Assembly (NCBI GenBank): GCA_036271855.1
Contig: DATAZV010000527.1
Location: 1 to 5,646 of the forward strand
Length of the DNA stretch: 5,646 nucleotides
DNA from: JAQGMJ01 sp036271855
GTDB taxonomy: Bacteria > Pseudomonadota > Gammaproteobacteria > Burkholderiales > JAEUOS01
Direction of reading: 5' to 3'
The notes under the pieces were generated by a model, which searched no databases, was not told the DNA's origin, and was given only the letters and a program-made list of their open reading frames with translations. The position numbers were made by a program, and so were the translations under genes. Shown here piece by piece: positions 4,652 through 5,646 of this stretch (positions are counted from its first letter, which is position 1; each line of letters starts with the position of its first letter).

Positions 4652-5646
4652 ATGACCACCATCGACCGCCGCAAATTCCTCGGCGCCGCCGCCGGCACAG
4701 CCGGCCTCTCTGCCCTGCCCGTACGCCGCGCGCGCGCCCAGGCCGCCGAATTCCAGCTGAAGTGGGCGACCAATTCGCCGATCACCTTCCCGACCAACGT
4801 GCGCGCGCTGGAAGCCATCGAGCTGATCCGCGCCGACACCAAGGGCCGGGTCGACATCAAGCTGTTCCCCAACAACCAGCTGGGCGGCGACACCGACATG
4901 CTGTCGCAGACGCGCAGCGGGGCGATCGACATTTTCGTGCTGTCGGGCCTGATCCTGCAGTCGCTGGTGCCGCTGGCCGGGATCAACGGCCTGGCGTTCG
5001 CCTTCAAGGATTACGAGCACGTGTGGGCGGCAATGGACGGCGAGCTCGGCGCCGAGGTGCGCGCGGCGATCGAAAAGGCCGGCCTGCATCCGCTGGACCG
5101 GATGTTCGACAACGGCTATCGCAACATCACTTCGAGCACCAAGCCGATCAACAGCGCGGCGGACCTGAAGGGCTTCAAGATCCGCGTGCCGGTGTCGCCC
5201 CTGTGGACCTCGATGTTCAAGGCCTTCGGCGCCTCGCCGGCATCGATCAACTTCTCCGAGGTGTATTCGGCGCTGCAGACCAAGGTGGTCGAGGGCCAGG
5301 AAAACCCGCTGGCGCTGATCCAGATCGCCAAGCTCTACGAAGTGCAGAAATACCTCTCGCTCACCGGCCATATGTGGGACGGCTTCTGGACCCTGTTCAA
5401 CGGCAAGCGCTGGGCCGGCATGCCCAAAGACATCCAGGACATTCTCACCAAACGCATCAACGATGCCGCCGTCAAGCAGCGCGACGACCTGCGCCGGCTT
5501 TCCAACTCGGTGGAAATCGACCTGAAAAACAAGGGCATGATCATCAACACCCCGGACGGCGCCAGCTTCCGCAATGCGCTGAACAAGGCCGGCTTTTACG
5601 CCGAATGGAAGGGCAAGTTCGGCCCCACGGCCTGGGCCAAGCTGGA
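4652..5646 (+). CDS. TRAP transporter solute-binding protein, DctP family (3' end cut)
   Basis: The window shows 331 residues; the family is usually about 330-345, so only the last few are missing. It is the periplasmic receptor of a tripartite ATP-independent periplasmic transporter, which takes up organic acids and related carboxylates using an ion gradient. The N-terminus carries a twin-arginine signal (DRRKFLG at 5-11, hydrophobic stretch to about 23, likely cut near ARAQA at 27-31), so export folded by the Tat route is expected. DctP features: KWATNSP at 37-43, LFPNNQLGGDTDMLSQTRSG at 71-90, YRNITSSTKPI at 156-166, DLKGFKIRVP at 171-180 with Arg178 in the place of the conserved carboxylate-binding arginine, and VVEGQENPL further on. 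The membrane partners (DctQ/DctM) are not in the window and would be expected just downstream. Ligand cannot be read from the sequence; the neighbours hint at an amino-acid-like or hydroxy acid compound. Confidence 0.9.
   Translation, partial: MTTIDRRKFLGAAAGTAGLSALPVRRARAQAAEFQLKWATNSPITFPTNVRALEAIELIRADTKGRVDIKLFPNNQLGGDTDMLSQTRSGAIDIFVLSGLILQSLVPLAGINGLAFAFKDYEHVWAAMDGELGAEVRAAIEKAGLHPLDRMFDNGYRNITSSTKPINSAADLKGFKIRVPVSPLWTSMFKAFGASPASINFSEVYSALQTKVVEGQENPLALIQIAKLYEVQKYLSLTGHMWDGFWTLFNGKRWAGMPKDIQDILTKRINDAAVKQRDDLRRLSNSVEIDLKNKGMIINTPDGASFRNALNKAGFYAEWKGKFGPTAWAKL

Noticed and set aside
3781..5007. Minus-strand open frame (408 codons) spanning the SDR and TRAP genes
   Set aside because: Covers two well-supported plus-strand genes and an intergenic region, with no recognisable domain.

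Overview
The window looks like chromosomal DNA of a betaproteobacterium, probably order Burkholderiales. The basis is a GC-rich sequence with codons ending mostly in G or C, protein families and wording typical of that order (DUF165/YhhQ queuosine-precursor transporter, PHA-synthase-like start, TRAP solute receptor with a Tat signal), and no trace of plasmid or phage genes. Species or genus cannot be fixed from the sequence alone.

Left side, minus strand (1-1101). A queuosine-precursor transporter gene (yhhQ type, 331-1101) is followed, in its reading direction, by a clear intrinsic terminator (251-292) and then by the 5' end of a second minus-strand gene (from 143 leftwards, cut by the window edge). 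The visible residues of that second gene resemble the start of the conserved region of poly(hydroxyalkanoate) synthases. Its short leader holds overlapping inverted repeats next to a strong ribosome binding site.

A 72-bp divergent intergenic region (1102-1173) separates yhhQ from a run of five plus-strand genes that fills the rest of the window: a fold-type III PLP enzyme of the D-threonine aldolase / D-3-hydroxyaspartate aldolase type (1174-2313), an alpha/beta hydrolase (2414-3268), a RidA/YjgF-family protein (3296-3646), a short-chain dehydrogenase (3733-4521), and a TRAP transporter solute-binding protein (4652 to beyond the window end). Gaps are 100, 27, 86 and 130 bp. The hydrolase and RidA genes are the only tight pair; the first and last gaps contain possible promoter elements and inverted repeats.

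Taken together the plus-strand genes read as a small-molecule uptake and breakdown locus. A TRAP system would bring in an organic acid or amino-acid-like compound. The PLP enzyme would cleave (or dehydrate) a D-beta-hydroxy amino acid, RidA would clear reactive enamine/imine intermediates, the hydrolase would open an ester, amide or lactone, and the dehydrogenase would oxidise or reduce a hydroxyl/keto product. Individual family calls are well supported; the joint pathway and the substrate are inference. I found no CRISPR array, tRNA, rRNA, insertion sequence or defence system here.
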